Assembly (NCBI RefSeq): GCF_021730615.1
Contig: NZ_JAJLMN010000001.1
Coordinates: 1,488,501-1,552,500, forward strand
From: Lichenibacterium dinghuense
GTDB taxonomy: Bacteria; Pseudomonadota; Alphaproteobacteria; Rhizobiales; Beijerinckiaceae
Reading direction: 5' to 3'
Length of the DNA: 64,000 nucleotides
Both the position numbers and the translations under genes were made by a program. The notes below the pieces were generated by a model. It did no database searches. It was not told the DNA's origin and worked only from the letters and a program-made list of their open reading frames with translations. Below, in pieces: positions 35,880-43,360 of the stretch. Positions within the stretch are counted from its first letter, which is position 1; each line of letters starts with the position of its first letter.

Positions 35880-37328
35880 CTGCTGATCCCCGACAATGCC
35901 GAATGGCTGCTCGCCGACGTCGACCGCGTGCTCGGCCCGGTGGCGACGCCCGTGGGCTTGATCCTGACGGTGGGCGTCGCGTGCCACGTGCTGCTCAACA
36001 AGCGCGAGGTCGCGGCCGCCACGGCCTGGATCGGCTTCACCTTCATCGCGCCCGTGTGGGGCACGCTCTTCTACTTCCTGTTCGGCATCAACCGCGTGGT
36101 GCGGCGCGCCCAGAAGGCGCGGCCGGCCCGCACGCCGCGCCGCCGGGCCACCGACCACCACCATTCCCACGACCTGCCCGACCACCTGGAAGCGCTGGAG
36201 CGCGCCGTGCGGCGCATCAGCGGCCGCAAGGCGGAGCGGCGCAACGCGGTGGCGACCTTCCACGACGGCGACGAGGCCTACCCCGTCATGCTGGACGCCA
36301 TCGCGGAAGCGCGGAACAGCGTCGCGCTGTCGAGCTTCATCATGCGCCACGACGGCATCGGCGAGCGCTTCGCCCAGGCGCTGCTGGCCGCGAAGGGGCG
36401 CGGCGTCGAGGTGCGGGTGCTGGTGGACGGCATCGGCTCCGGCTATTTCTCGCCCATCAAGCGCCGGCTCGACCGGCTCGGCGTGCCGGCCGCGCAGTTC
36501 ATGCACTCGGTCCTGCCCTGGCGCATGCCGTTCCTGAACCTGCGCAGCCACAAGAAGATCCTGGTGGTGGACGGCAGGGTCGGCTTCGCCGGCGGCCTGA
36601 ACATCTCCGACCTGAACCTCCTGGCGGGGCACCCGAAGACGCCGGTGGCGGACACGCATTTCCGCTTCGAGGGGCCGGTGGTGACGCAGCTCCTCGACGT
36701 CTTCGCCCACGACTGGAGCTTCGCCACGGGCGAGGACATCGAGGGCGAGCGCTGGTTCCCCGACCCCGACGAGGTGGAGGCGGGCGAGATCCTGGCCCGC
36801 GTCGTCACGGCCGGACCGGACCAGGACCTGGAGAAGATCCGCTCCGTGCTGATGGAGGCCTGCGCCTGCGCGCAGACCTCGATCAAGGTGATGACGCCCT
36901 ACTTCCTGCCCGGCGCCGAGACCGTGTCGGCGCTGACGCTGGCCGCGCTGCGCGGCGTGCGGGTGGACGTGATCGTGCCGAGGCGCTCCGACCACCGCTT
37001 CGTCGACCTCGCCATGCGGGCCCACGTCGGGCCGCTGATCGAGGCCGGCGTGCGCTTCTGGCTCGGGCCGGCGCCGTTCAACCATTCCAAGCTGATGGTG
37101 GTCGACAAGCTTTGGAGCTTCGTCGGCAGCTCCAACTGGGACATGCGCAGCCTGCGGCTGAACTTCGAGATGAACGTCGAGGTCTACGACGAGGCGCTGG
37201 CGCTGGAGCTCGACGCCTTCATGGTGCGTCACCAGCAGGCGAAGCTGAAGCGCCGCGACCTCGCCGCCCGAAGCCTGCCAGTGAAGCTGCGCGACGCCGC
37301 ACTCCGTCTGCTGCTGCCCTATATCTGA
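35880..37328 (+). CDS. cls: Cardiolipin synthase (phospholipase D superfamily)
   Basis: About 482 residues. Two N-terminal hydrophobic helices (VGLILTVGVACHVLL and WIGFTFIAPVWGTLFYFLFGINR) precede two HKD catalytic motifs: HKKILVVDGRVGFAGGLN near residue 224 and HSKLMVVDKLWSFVGSSNWD near 401. It condenses phospholipids to cardiolipin in the inner membrane. Start choice is unusual: GAGGAG at 35866-35871 lies eight bases before a CTG (35880), with no ATG, GTG or TTG in between; an in-frame GTG at 35823 lacks a ribosome site. The gene overlaps the convergent EEP gene by 110 bp. Confidence 0.9.
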   Translation: MLIPDNAEWLLADVDRVLGPVATPVGLILTVGVACHVLLNKREVAAATAWIGFTFIAPVWGTLFYFLFGINRVVRRAQKARPARTPRRRATDHHHSHDLPDHLEALERAVRRISGRKAERRNAVATFHDGDEAYPVMLDAIAEARNSVALSSFIMRHDGIGERFAQALLAAKGRGVEVRVLVDGIGSGYFSPIKRRLDRLGVPAAQFMHSVLPWRMPFLNLRSHKKILVVDGRVGFAGGLNISDLNLLAGHPKTPVADTHFRFEGPVVTQLLDVFAHDWSFATGEDIEGERWFPDPDEVEAGEILARVVTAGPDQDLEKIRSVLMEACACAQTSIKVMTPYFLPGAETVSALTLAALRGVRVDVIVPRRSDHRFVDLAMRAHVGPLIEAGVRFWLGPAPFNHSKLMVVDKLWSFVGSSNWDMRSLRLNFEMNVEVYDEALALELDAFMVRHQQAKLKRRDLAARSLPVKLRDAALRLLLPYI

Positions 37329-38022
37329 CGGCGTGCCGCGGCGCCTGCTCCTCGGCCCGCACGAGCCGCACCGCGATGGGGCGGTGGTCCGAGGTGGTGC
37401 GGGGCAGCACGCGCGCCTCCGCGCAGGCGAGGCCGCGCGCGAGGCAGCGGTCGAGCCGCACGGGCACGAGCTCCCCCATCATGTGGGTCGGCCGGCGGGG
37501 CCCGACGTCGCGGAAGCCGGGCAGCAGGCAGGGGCCGACGAGGTTGAAGTCGCCGAGCACGGCGGCGCGCTCGGGCAGGTGGAGCGCGATGGCGCGGAGC
37601 TGGCGGCGGTTCAGCCGCTGGCCGTGCGACAGGTGCACGTTGGCGATGCCGACGTCGCCGATCTCCACGATCTGGCACACGCGCTGCACCAGCGAGCCCG
37701 GCGGCAGCGGCCGCACGGAGGGCACCTCGCGCCAGGGCTTCGGGCTCCACATGCCGAGGCCGTGGATGCGCCCCGGCAGCGGCGCCCAGGCGTAATGCCC
37801 GCCGAGGCGCGCCGGCAGGTCGTTGAAGCGGCTCGTCGCCTCCTGCATCAGCATGAGGTCGGGCTGCTCACGCGCGATCAGCGCCACCACGTCGTCGAGC
37901 GAGGCGCCCACCGTGCGCAGCAGGTTCCAGCTGACGATCTTGAAGCCGGGGTCGCCGGGCGCGTCCGGTGCCGGGTGGCCGGGAGGCGGGCCGTGGTGTC
38001 CCGAACTGCGCGGCGGCTTCAT
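37219..38022 (-). CDS. Endonuclease/exonuclease/phosphatase (EEP) family protein
   Basis: 267 residues. EEP catalytic elements in order: IVSWNLLRTV (Asn), LMLMQEATS (Glu), VHLSHGQRLNRRQLRAI, VLGDFNLVG (Asp/Asn), and TTSDHRPIAVRL (terminal Asp-His). The last 40 residues, Arg/Ala-rich, are encoded in the stretch that overlaps the end of cls. In E. coli the EEP gene ybhP sits beside clsB (ybhO), so the pairing with cardiolipin synthase may be functional, for example dephosphorylation of a lipid precursor; this is inference. Confidence 0.85.
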   Translation of the reverse strand: MKPPRSSGHHGPPPGHPAPDAPGDPGFKIVSWNLLRTVGASLDDVVALIAREQPDLMLMQEATSRFNDLPARLGGHYAWAPLPGRIHGLGMWSPKPWREVPSVRPLPPGSLVQRVCQIVEIGDVGIANVHLSHGQRLNRRQLRAIALHLPERAAVLGDFNLVGPCLLPGFRDVGPRRPTHMMGELVPVRLDRCLARGLACAEARVLPRTTSDHRPIAVRLVRAEEQAPRHAVRYRAAADGVRRRAASLAGFGRRGRGASASPAGDAP

Positions 38023-38329
38023 GGACGCTCCCGGTCGATCCTGAGGGCCTGCTCATGCACCGGCCGGGGCGCGGCGGCAAGGGAGGGGAAGGGCGGCCCG
38101 CGGCGTCCGGACCGTCACCGCGAGCGGAGCGAAGCGGTCCAGGCCGCGCGCTCCGCCGAACGCGTCGGGGTGGCGGCTCCCTCCGGATGGATCGCTTCTC
38201 GCTCCGCTCGCGATGACGGTGCGCGGGTCGGCGAGCCCTCCTCGATGGGGCGTTCGACCCCGTCGCGGCCGGGCGCGGGAAGCGCTATCGTGGGCCCCAC
38301 GCCGGTCCCGCCGGCGCGGAGGCCGGCCC
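38023..38329. other. Divergent intergenic region between EEP gene and second lut operon
   Basis: 307 bp without a credible gene. About one third is the family-B palindromic repeat at 38114-38217. The remainder is GC-rich; no promoter could be pinned down, although both flanking operons must start here. Confidence 0.5.
38114..38217. repeat. Intergenic palindromic repeat, family B, copy 1
   Basis: The left arm GTCACCGCGAGCGGAGCGAA (38114 onward, ending GCGGTCC) and the right arm GGATCGCTTCTCGCTCCGCT (ending CGCGATGAC at 38217) are near-complementary over about 26 bases, separated by about 50 bases. The same arms recur at 61652-61769. Confidence 0.75.
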
Positions 38330-39073
38330 TTGAAGATCTCCCTGTTCATCGGCTGCTTCAACGACACGCTGTTCCCCGACACCGGCCGCGCCGTGGTCGA
38401 GGTGCTGGAGCGGCTCGGCCACGCGGTCGACTTCCCGCTCGCGCAGACCTGCTGCGGGCAGATGCACAACAATTCCGGCTACGGCGCCGACGCCACGGCG
38501 CTGATGCGGCGCCACCTCGACGTCTTCGACGGCGCCGAGACGGTGGTGTGCCCCTCGTCCTCCTGCGTGGTCACGGTGCGCCAGGCCTATCCGCGCCTCG
38601 CCGCCGCGACCGGCGACGCCGCGCTGCTCGACCGAGCCCGGGCCCTCGCCGGGCGCACCTTCGAGTTCGCCGAGTTCCTGGTGAAGAAGCTCGGGCTCGA
38701 GGACGTCGGCGCCTACTACCCCCACCGCGTCACCTACCATTCCACCTGCAACTCGCTGCGCGGGCTCGGCCTCGGCGACGCTGCGCTGAAGCTGCTGCGC
38801 GGCGTGCGCGGGCTCGACCTCGTGGAGCTGCCGGGGGCGGAGCAGTGCTGCGGCTTCGGCGGCACCTTCGCGGTGAAGAACGCCGAGACCTCCATCGCCA
38901 TGCTGACCGACAAGCTCGCCGCCATCCGCGGCACGGGCGCGGAGGTGTGCACGGCGGTCGACAACTCCTGCCTCATGCACATCGCCGGCGGCCTGTCGCG
39001 CGAGCGCTCGGGGCGGCGCACGCTGCACCTGGCCGAGATCCTGAACTCCGTCGAGGGGAGCATGGCGTCGTGA
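38330..39073 (+). CDS. lutA: LutA-type (Fe-S)-binding lactate utilization subunit, copy 2
   Basis: 247 residues from a TTG at 38330, with GGAGG about eight bases upstream. The N terminus is KISLFIGCFNDTLFPDTGRA. Two CCG domains: CCGQMHNNSGYGAD near residue 44 and CCGFGGTFAVKNAE near 173. It differs clearly from copy 1 at 22275-23090 (different N terminus, 24 residues shorter), so it is not a recent duplicate. Its stop overlaps lutB by four bases (GTGA). Confidence 0.92.
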   Translation: MKISLFIGCFNDTLFPDTGRAVVEVLERLGHAVDFPLAQTCCGQMHNNSGYGADATALMRRHLDVFDGAETVVCPSSSCVVTVRQAYPRLAAATGDAALLDRARALAGRTFEFAEFLVKKLGLEDVGAYYPHRVTYHSTCNSLRGLGLGDAALKLLRGVRGLDLVELPGAEQCCGFGGTFAVKNAETSIAMLTDKLAAIRGTGAEVCTAVDNSCLMHIAGGLSRERSGRRTLHLAEILNSVEGSMAS

Positions 39074-40503
39074 GCACCGACACACCCGTCCACGAGGGCC
39101 CCGGCATCCTCGTCGAGCGCCCCTTCCCGGCCGCGGCCCGCGACGCGCTGAAGGACGCGCAGCTCCGCCGCAACATCGGCAAAGCCACCACCACCATCCG
39201 GGCGAAGCGCCGGAACGCCGTGGCCGAGATGCCGGACTGGGAAGCGCTGCGCGACGCGGGATACGCCATCAAGCGCGACGCCCTGCGCCGGCTCGACGAG
39301 AACCTGCTGAAGCTCGATGCCTCCGTCACGGCGGCGGGCGGCACCGTGCACTGGGCGCGCGACGGCGCGGAGGCCAACCGCATCGTCGGCGACATCCTCG
39401 CGGGTCACGGCGCCGAGGAGGTGCTGAAGATCAAGTCGCTCACCACGGACGAGACGGGCCTCAACGGCGCGCTCGAGGCCCGCGGCATCGACGCCATCGA
39501 GACCGACCTCGCCGAGGTCATCGTGCAGAAGGGCGGCGACCGCTCGTCCCACATCCTGGTGCCGGCGATCCACCGCAACCGCGCCGAGATCCGCGCCATC
39601 TTCAAGCGCGAGCTGCCGGACACGGACGACCTCACCGACGATCCGAAGGCGCTGACCGCCGCGGCGCGGCGCTACCTGCGCGAGAAGTTCATGACCGTGC
39701 CCTGCGCGGTCTCGGGCGCCAACTTCGCGGTCGCCGAGACGGGGTCGGTGGCGATCTTCGAGTCGGAGGGCAACGGCCGCATGTGCCTGACGCTGCCGCG
39801 CGTGCTGATCACCGTGATGGGCATCGAGAAGGTGGTTCCGCGCTGGGACGACATGGCGGCCTTCCTGCAGCTCCTGCCGCGCTCGTCCACGGCCGAGCGC
39901 ATGAACCCCTACAACTCCGTCTGGAGCGGCACCCGCGCCGGCGAGGGGCCGGAGGAGTTCCACCTCGTGCTGCTCGACAACGGGCGCACCGCGGTGCTGG
40001 CCGACGAGGCGGCGCGCGACACGCTGAACTGCATCCGCTGCTCGGCCTGCCTCAACATCTGCCCGGTCTACGAGCGCACCGGCGGCCGCGCCTACGGCTC
40101 GACCTATCCGGGGCCGATCGGCGCCATCCTGACGCCGCAGCTCGACCCCTCGGCCGAGGCCGCGACGCTGCCCTTCGCGTCCTCGCTGTGCGGGGCCTGC
40201 TACGAGGTGTGCCCGGTGAAGATCGACATCCCGCGCATCCTGGTCCACCTCCGCTCGAAGGCCAACGCCGCGAAAGGCACCACCGGCGAGGCGCTCGCCA
40301 TGGCCGCCATGGCGCGGGTGTTCGGCAGCGAGCGGCTCTACGCGCTGGCGCAGCGCGCCGTGGCCGTGGGGCAGCGGCCGTTCGTGCGCGACGGGCAGAT
40401 CCGCGCGCTGCCCGGCCCGCTGGCCGGCTGGACGGCGATGCGCGACCTCGCGCCCGTGCCGAAACAGTCGTTCCGCGGCTGGTGGGCGGAGCGGAAGCGG
40501 TGA
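39070..40503 (+). CDS. lutB: LutB-type iron-sulfur lactate utilization protein, copy 2
   Basis: 477 residues from a GTG overlapping the lutA stop. The LUD domain has LKIKSLTTDETGLN, VSGANFAVAETGSVAIFESEGNG and the ferredoxin motifs CIRCSACLNICPVY and CGACYEVCPVKIDIPRIL. The N terminus carries a PFPAAARDALKDAQLRRNIG stretch absent from copy 1. The stop overlaps lutC by four bases (GTGA). Confidence 0.95.
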   Translation: MSTDTPVHEGPGILVERPFPAAARDALKDAQLRRNIGKATTTIRAKRRNAVAEMPDWEALRDAGYAIKRDALRRLDENLLKLDASVTAAGGTVHWARDGAEANRIVGDILAGHGAEEVLKIKSLTTDETGLNGALEARGIDAIETDLAEVIVQKGGDRSSHILVPAIHRNRAEIRAIFKRELPDTDDLTDDPKALTAAARRYLREKFMTVPCAVSGANFAVAETGSVAIFESEGNGRMCLTLPRVLITVMGIEKVVPRWDDMAAFLQLLPRSSTAERMNPYNSVWSGTRAGEGPEEFHLVLLDNGRTAVLADEAARDTLNCIRCSACLNICPVYERTGGRAYGSTYPGPIGAILTPQLDPSAEAATLPFASSLCGACYEVCPVKIDIPRILVHLRSKANAAKGTTGEALAMAAMARVFGSERLYALAQRAVAVGQRPFVRDGQIRALPGPLAGWTAMRDLAPVPKQSFRGWWAERKR

Positions 40504-41135
40504 GCGCCGCCCGCGACGCCATCCTCGGCCGCATCCGCGCGGCCCTCGGCGACGCTCCCGCCGAGGCGCCCGTGCCGCGGAGCTTCCGTCGCGCCGGCAC
40601 GGCGGACCGCGCCGCGCTGATCGCGGGCTTTGCCGAGAAGGCCTCCGCCTACAGGGTCCGGGTCGAGCTCTGCGGGGCCGCCGAGGTGGCCGCCACCGCG
40701 GCCCGCCTGCTCGGCGAGCGCGGCCACGTGCGGCTCGCCGTGCCGGCCGGCCTGCCCGCCGGCTTCGCCCCGGAAGGGTTCGACCTCGTGCCCGACGAGG
40801 GGCTCGACCGGGCGACCCTGTCGGCGGTCGACGGCGTCATCACGGCCTGCGCCTGCGCCATCGCCCAGACCGGCACGATCGTGCTCGACCACGGCGCCGG
40901 CCAGGGCCGCCGCGCCCTGACCCTGCTGCCCGACTACCACCTGTGCATCGTGGAGGCGGGGCGCATCGTCGACCTCGTGCCGGAGGCGGTGGCCCGCATG
41001 GAGCCCGCGGTGAAGGCCGGGCGCCCGCTCACCTTCATCTCGGGGCCCTCCGCCACCTCCGACATCGAGCTCAGCCGCGTCGAGGGCGTGCACGGGCCGC
41101 GCACCCTGGACGTGATCGTGGTCCGCGACGCCTGA
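40500..41135 (+). CDS. lutC: LutC-type LUD domain protein, copy 2
   Basis: 211 residues from a GTG overlapping the lutB stop. LUD features: CAIAQTGTIVLDHG, LTLLPDYHLCIV and FISGPSATSDIELSRVEGVH. The LPDYHL/ISGPSATSDIE variant differs from the LPDNHV/VTGPSRSADIE variant of copy 1, showing two separate LutC lineages in the same window. Confidence 0.94.
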   Translation: MSAARDAILGRIRAALGDAPAEAPVPRSFRRAGTADRAALIAGFAEKASAYRVRVELCGAAEVAATAARLLGERGHVRLAVPAGLPAGFAPEGFDLVPDEGLDRATLSAVDGVITACACAIAQTGTIVLDHGAGQGRRALTLLPDYHLCIVEAGRIVDLVPEAVARMEPAVKAGRPLTFISGPSATSDIELSRVEGVHGPRTLDVIVVRDA

Positions 41136-41230
41136 GGCTCCGCGCCGCTGGTCCCGCGGCCGGCCGCGCACCATCTCCCGGACATGAACACGGGGCCGGC
41201 GCGCGGCCCCGGAACGGGCGGGACGGGCGC

Positions 41231-41365
41231 ATGCGGGTCATCATCGCGGGCGGGTGCGCCACCGGGGCGGCGACCGCCCGCCAGCGCGCCGCGCGGGGCG
41301 CGGAGGTCGACCCGCGCCCCTCCGACCCGCGCCGGCTGCCGGGCGCCGCGGCCGGTGCCGCGTGA
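41231..41365 (+). pseudogene. Possible remnant of an FAD/NAD-binding protein N terminus
   Basis: 44 residues starting MRVIIAGGCATGAATARQRA and ending PGAAAGAA. The opening resembles the beta-alpha-beta dinucleotide-binding start of flavoproteins but stops after one unit. It overlaps the GTG start of the cytochrome gene by four bases (GTGA), so it might instead be a small leader ORF coupling translation. Support is weak. Confidence 0.3.
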
Positions 41366-41799
41366 GGCGCGGCCTGATCCTCGCCGGCGGCGCGGCCGTC
41401 GTCGCGATCGTCGCGGCAGCGGCGCTTCTGCCCGGCGCGCCGCCGCATCCGGCCGGCGCATCGGCAGCGGGCGGGGCGGCCGACCCGGGCCGGGGCGCCT
41501 CCGTGTTCGGCGCCTGCTCGGCCTGCCACACGGTCGGCCGCGGGGGCGCCGACGTCGACGGCCCGAACCTCTACGGCGTCGTGGGCTCGCGCGTGGCGGG
41601 GCGGCGCCCCCGCTACGGCTACACCCAGGCCCTGCGCGACGCCGGCGGCACCTGGACCGAGGACCGGCTGAGCGCGTGGCTGACCGACCCGGCCGCCTTC
41701 GCGCCCGGCACCGCCATGCACTTCGCCGGCCTGCCCGACGCGCGCGACCGCGCCGACGTCATCGCCTTCCTGGCCACGCAGGCTCCGGCGCGGGAGTGA
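41362..41799 (+). CDS. Membrane-anchored or secreted c-type cytochrome (class I)
   Basis: 145 residues from a GTG. An N-terminal hydrophobic segment (LILAGGAAVVAIVAAAALLP) acts as signal or anchor. The haem motif is CSACHT (Cys52, Cys55, His56), and the likely axial Met is in PGTAMHFAGLPD near residue 115. Domain size (about 100 residues) matches mitochondrial-type cytochrome c, an electron shuttle in the periplasm. It follows the second lut operon by about 226 bp in the same direction; a role as electron acceptor for lactate oxidation is only a guess. Confidence 0.88.
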   Translation: MRRGLILAGGAAVVAIVAAAALLPGAPPHPAGASAAGGAADPGRGASVFGACSACHTVGRGGADVDGPNLYGVVGSRVAGRRPRYGYTQALRDAGGTWTEDRLSAWLTDPAAFAPGTAMHFAGLPDARDRADVIAFLATQAPARE

Positions 41800-41887
41800 G
41801 GCCCGGCACCGGATCGCGGGGCCTCGCGTTGGGGTGTCGAGGCGCACCTGCGACGCGGGCGCCGAACGAGCCAGGGAGGACCATCGC

Positions 41888-42103
41888 ATGAGTATGCCAG
41901 CGCCCGAACCGACGCCCCCCGCCGAGCCCTTCCCCACGCCCGGCACGCAGCCGAACCCGCCGGAGGTGCCGACCGACCCGACCCCGGTCGAGGACCCCGG
42001 CGTCGGGCCCGACGTCATCGACCCCGGGGTCGGCCAGCCGGGCATCCCCGGCGGCGAGCCCGACGTGCCCGGCGCCGTGCCGGGCGGCCCCATGGTGGCG
42101 TGA
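41888..42103 (+). CDS. Small Pro/Gly-rich hypothetical protein
   Basis: 71 residues from an ATG with a GGGAGGA ribosome site nine bases upstream, which argues for real translation. The sequence is almost entirely Pro, Glu, Asp, Val and Gly with short PxxP-type spacing (PTDPTPVEDPGVGPDV) and no cysteine or membrane segment. Intrinsically disordered; function unknown. Confidence 0.5.
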   Translation: MSMPAPEPTPPAEPFPTPGTQPNPPEVPTDPTPVEDPGVGPDVIDPGVGQPGIPGGEPDVPGAVPGGPMVA

Positions 42104-42318
42104 TGCGGCCGGACGATGACGGGGCCGCCCTGGACGGCAGGGGCCAGGCCGAGATCGAGGGCCGCGCGAAGGCCGGGACGGCGGACGCCCCCGCGCCCGG
42201 CGCGCCGCCGGCCGGCCCGCACGGGACGCCGGAGCTGACGGAGCCGGGGGCGACGCCGGGGACCGGCGCCCTGCCCGATCCCGGCCCGGACGACGAGGCC
42301 GACGCCGCGACGGGCTGA
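42100..42318 (+). CDS. Small acidic, Pro/Gly/Ala-rich hypothetical protein
   Basis: 72 residues from a GTG that overlaps the preceding stop (GTGA); ATG 42103 is directly adjacent. It is low complexity (GAPPAGPHGTPELTEPGATP) and acidic. The overlap with the previous disordered ORF suggests a co-translated pair. Weak evidence beyond position. Confidence 0.4.
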   Translation: MMRPDDDGAALDGRGQAEIEGRAKAGTADAPAPGAPPAGPHGTPELTEPGATPGTGALPDPGPDDEADAATG

Positions 42319-42339
42319 CCTCGGCGGCCGCCCGGAGCG

Positions 42340-42555
42340 TCACGCCTCGGGCGGTGCCGGGTGCCGCGCCGCGGCGCCGATCTCGCGCGCCAGCCGGTCG
42401 ATCCGGCGCAGCGTCACGCCCAGGAAGATCAGCACCAGCCCGCCGACCAGGCAGGTGATCTCGGTGCCGAACTGCGCGTCGCTCGGCGCGTGCCGCGTGG
42501 TGAGGAGGCCGAAGGCGACGATCAGCACCCCGCAGGCGACGGCGAGCAGCCCCAC
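42340..42555 (-). CDS. Small two-helix membrane protein
   Basis: 71 residues: hydrophobic helix 1 (LLAVACGVLIVAFGLLT) and helix 2 (ITCLVGGLVLIFLGVTL), followed by a basic, then Ala/Pro-rich tail. No family recognised. It lies ten bases downstream of the phosphatase gene on the same strand and is probably co-transcribed with it. Confidence 0.6.
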   Translation of the reverse strand: MGLLAVACGVLIVAFGLLTTRHAPSDAQFGTEITCLVGGLVLIFLGVTLRRIDRLAREIGAAARHPAPPEA

Positions 42556-42565
42556 GGCCGCGCCC

Positions 42566-43168
42566 TCACGCCGCCGCGGCCAGGACCGCGCGGCCGAGCT
42601 CGACCTCGCGGGCGCGGTTGATCCGCGTCATCACCTCGGCGAGGTCGGGACGGCGGGCGAGGTTGCCGGCGTAGAGCGTCGCCGCGGCCGCGACGAGCCG
42701 CCCCGCGCGGCCGAGCGCGTCGTCCGCCATCTCGATCATGCGCAGGTTGGGCCAGGCGATCGGCCGGATGGCGTGCACGCGCTCCGCGATCTCCGCCTCG
42801 CCCTGCTCGGGATGCGCCTGGGCCAGCAGCATCGTCATGGCGGCGGTGGAGCGCGAGATGCCCATGTGGCAGTGGACCAGGAGGTGGCCGTCCCCCTCGC
42901 CGCCCCCCGGGGCGGCCGCGAAGGCTTCGCGGCCCCACATCAGGATGGCGTCCACGTCCGCCCGCTCCGGCAGCACGAGGCCGGGGCCGGGCTCGATGTC
43001 GTCGTTGAAATACAGCGTCAGGCGCCGCGGGGCGCCGTAGCGCGCGAAGGCCGGGTGGTCCTCGCGGCCGGGGTCGACGATCGACAGGGCGTGGGTGACG
43101 CCGCGCTCGGCGTGCGATTCGAGCTCGTCGAGCCCGCAGACGGTGAGGAGGGAGAAGGCACGGCTCAT
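42566..43168 (-). CDS. Tyrosine/dual-specificity protein phosphatase-like protein
   Basis: 200 residues from the ATG at 43168. The active-site loop is VHCHMGISRSTAAM (Cys-x5-Arg), preceded by a loop with LYFNDDIEPGPG supplying the general-acid Asp. Such cysteine phosphatases dephosphorylate Tyr, phosphoinositides or small phospho-metabolites; the substrate is unknown. It is divergent from dnaN with a 192-bp gap. Confidence 0.8.
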   Translation of the reverse strand: MSRAFSLLTVCGLDELESHAERGVTHALSIVDPGREDHPAFARYGAPRRLTLYFNDDIEPGPGLVLPERADVDAILMWGREAFAAAPGGGEGDGHLLVHCHMGISRSTAAMTMLLAQAHPEQGEAEIAERVHAIRPIAWPNLRMIEMADDALGRAGRLVAAAATLYAGNLARRPDLAEVMTRINRAREVELGRAVLAAAA

Positions 43169-43360
43169 GCCGGGCTGGCTAGCACGGCGCGGCGCCGGGC
43201 TCCACGCTTTCCCGCCCCGCCGGCGCGCCACCGCTTGCGCAATCCGCCGTGCCGCGCAAAAGTCTCCGCCCTTCACGGTTTCCCGCCGAAGGTTCCGCTT
43301 TCCCGAGTCCCGGCCCACGCCGCGGGCTTCGGCACGTCACGTCGAGGATCGGGTCCCGTC

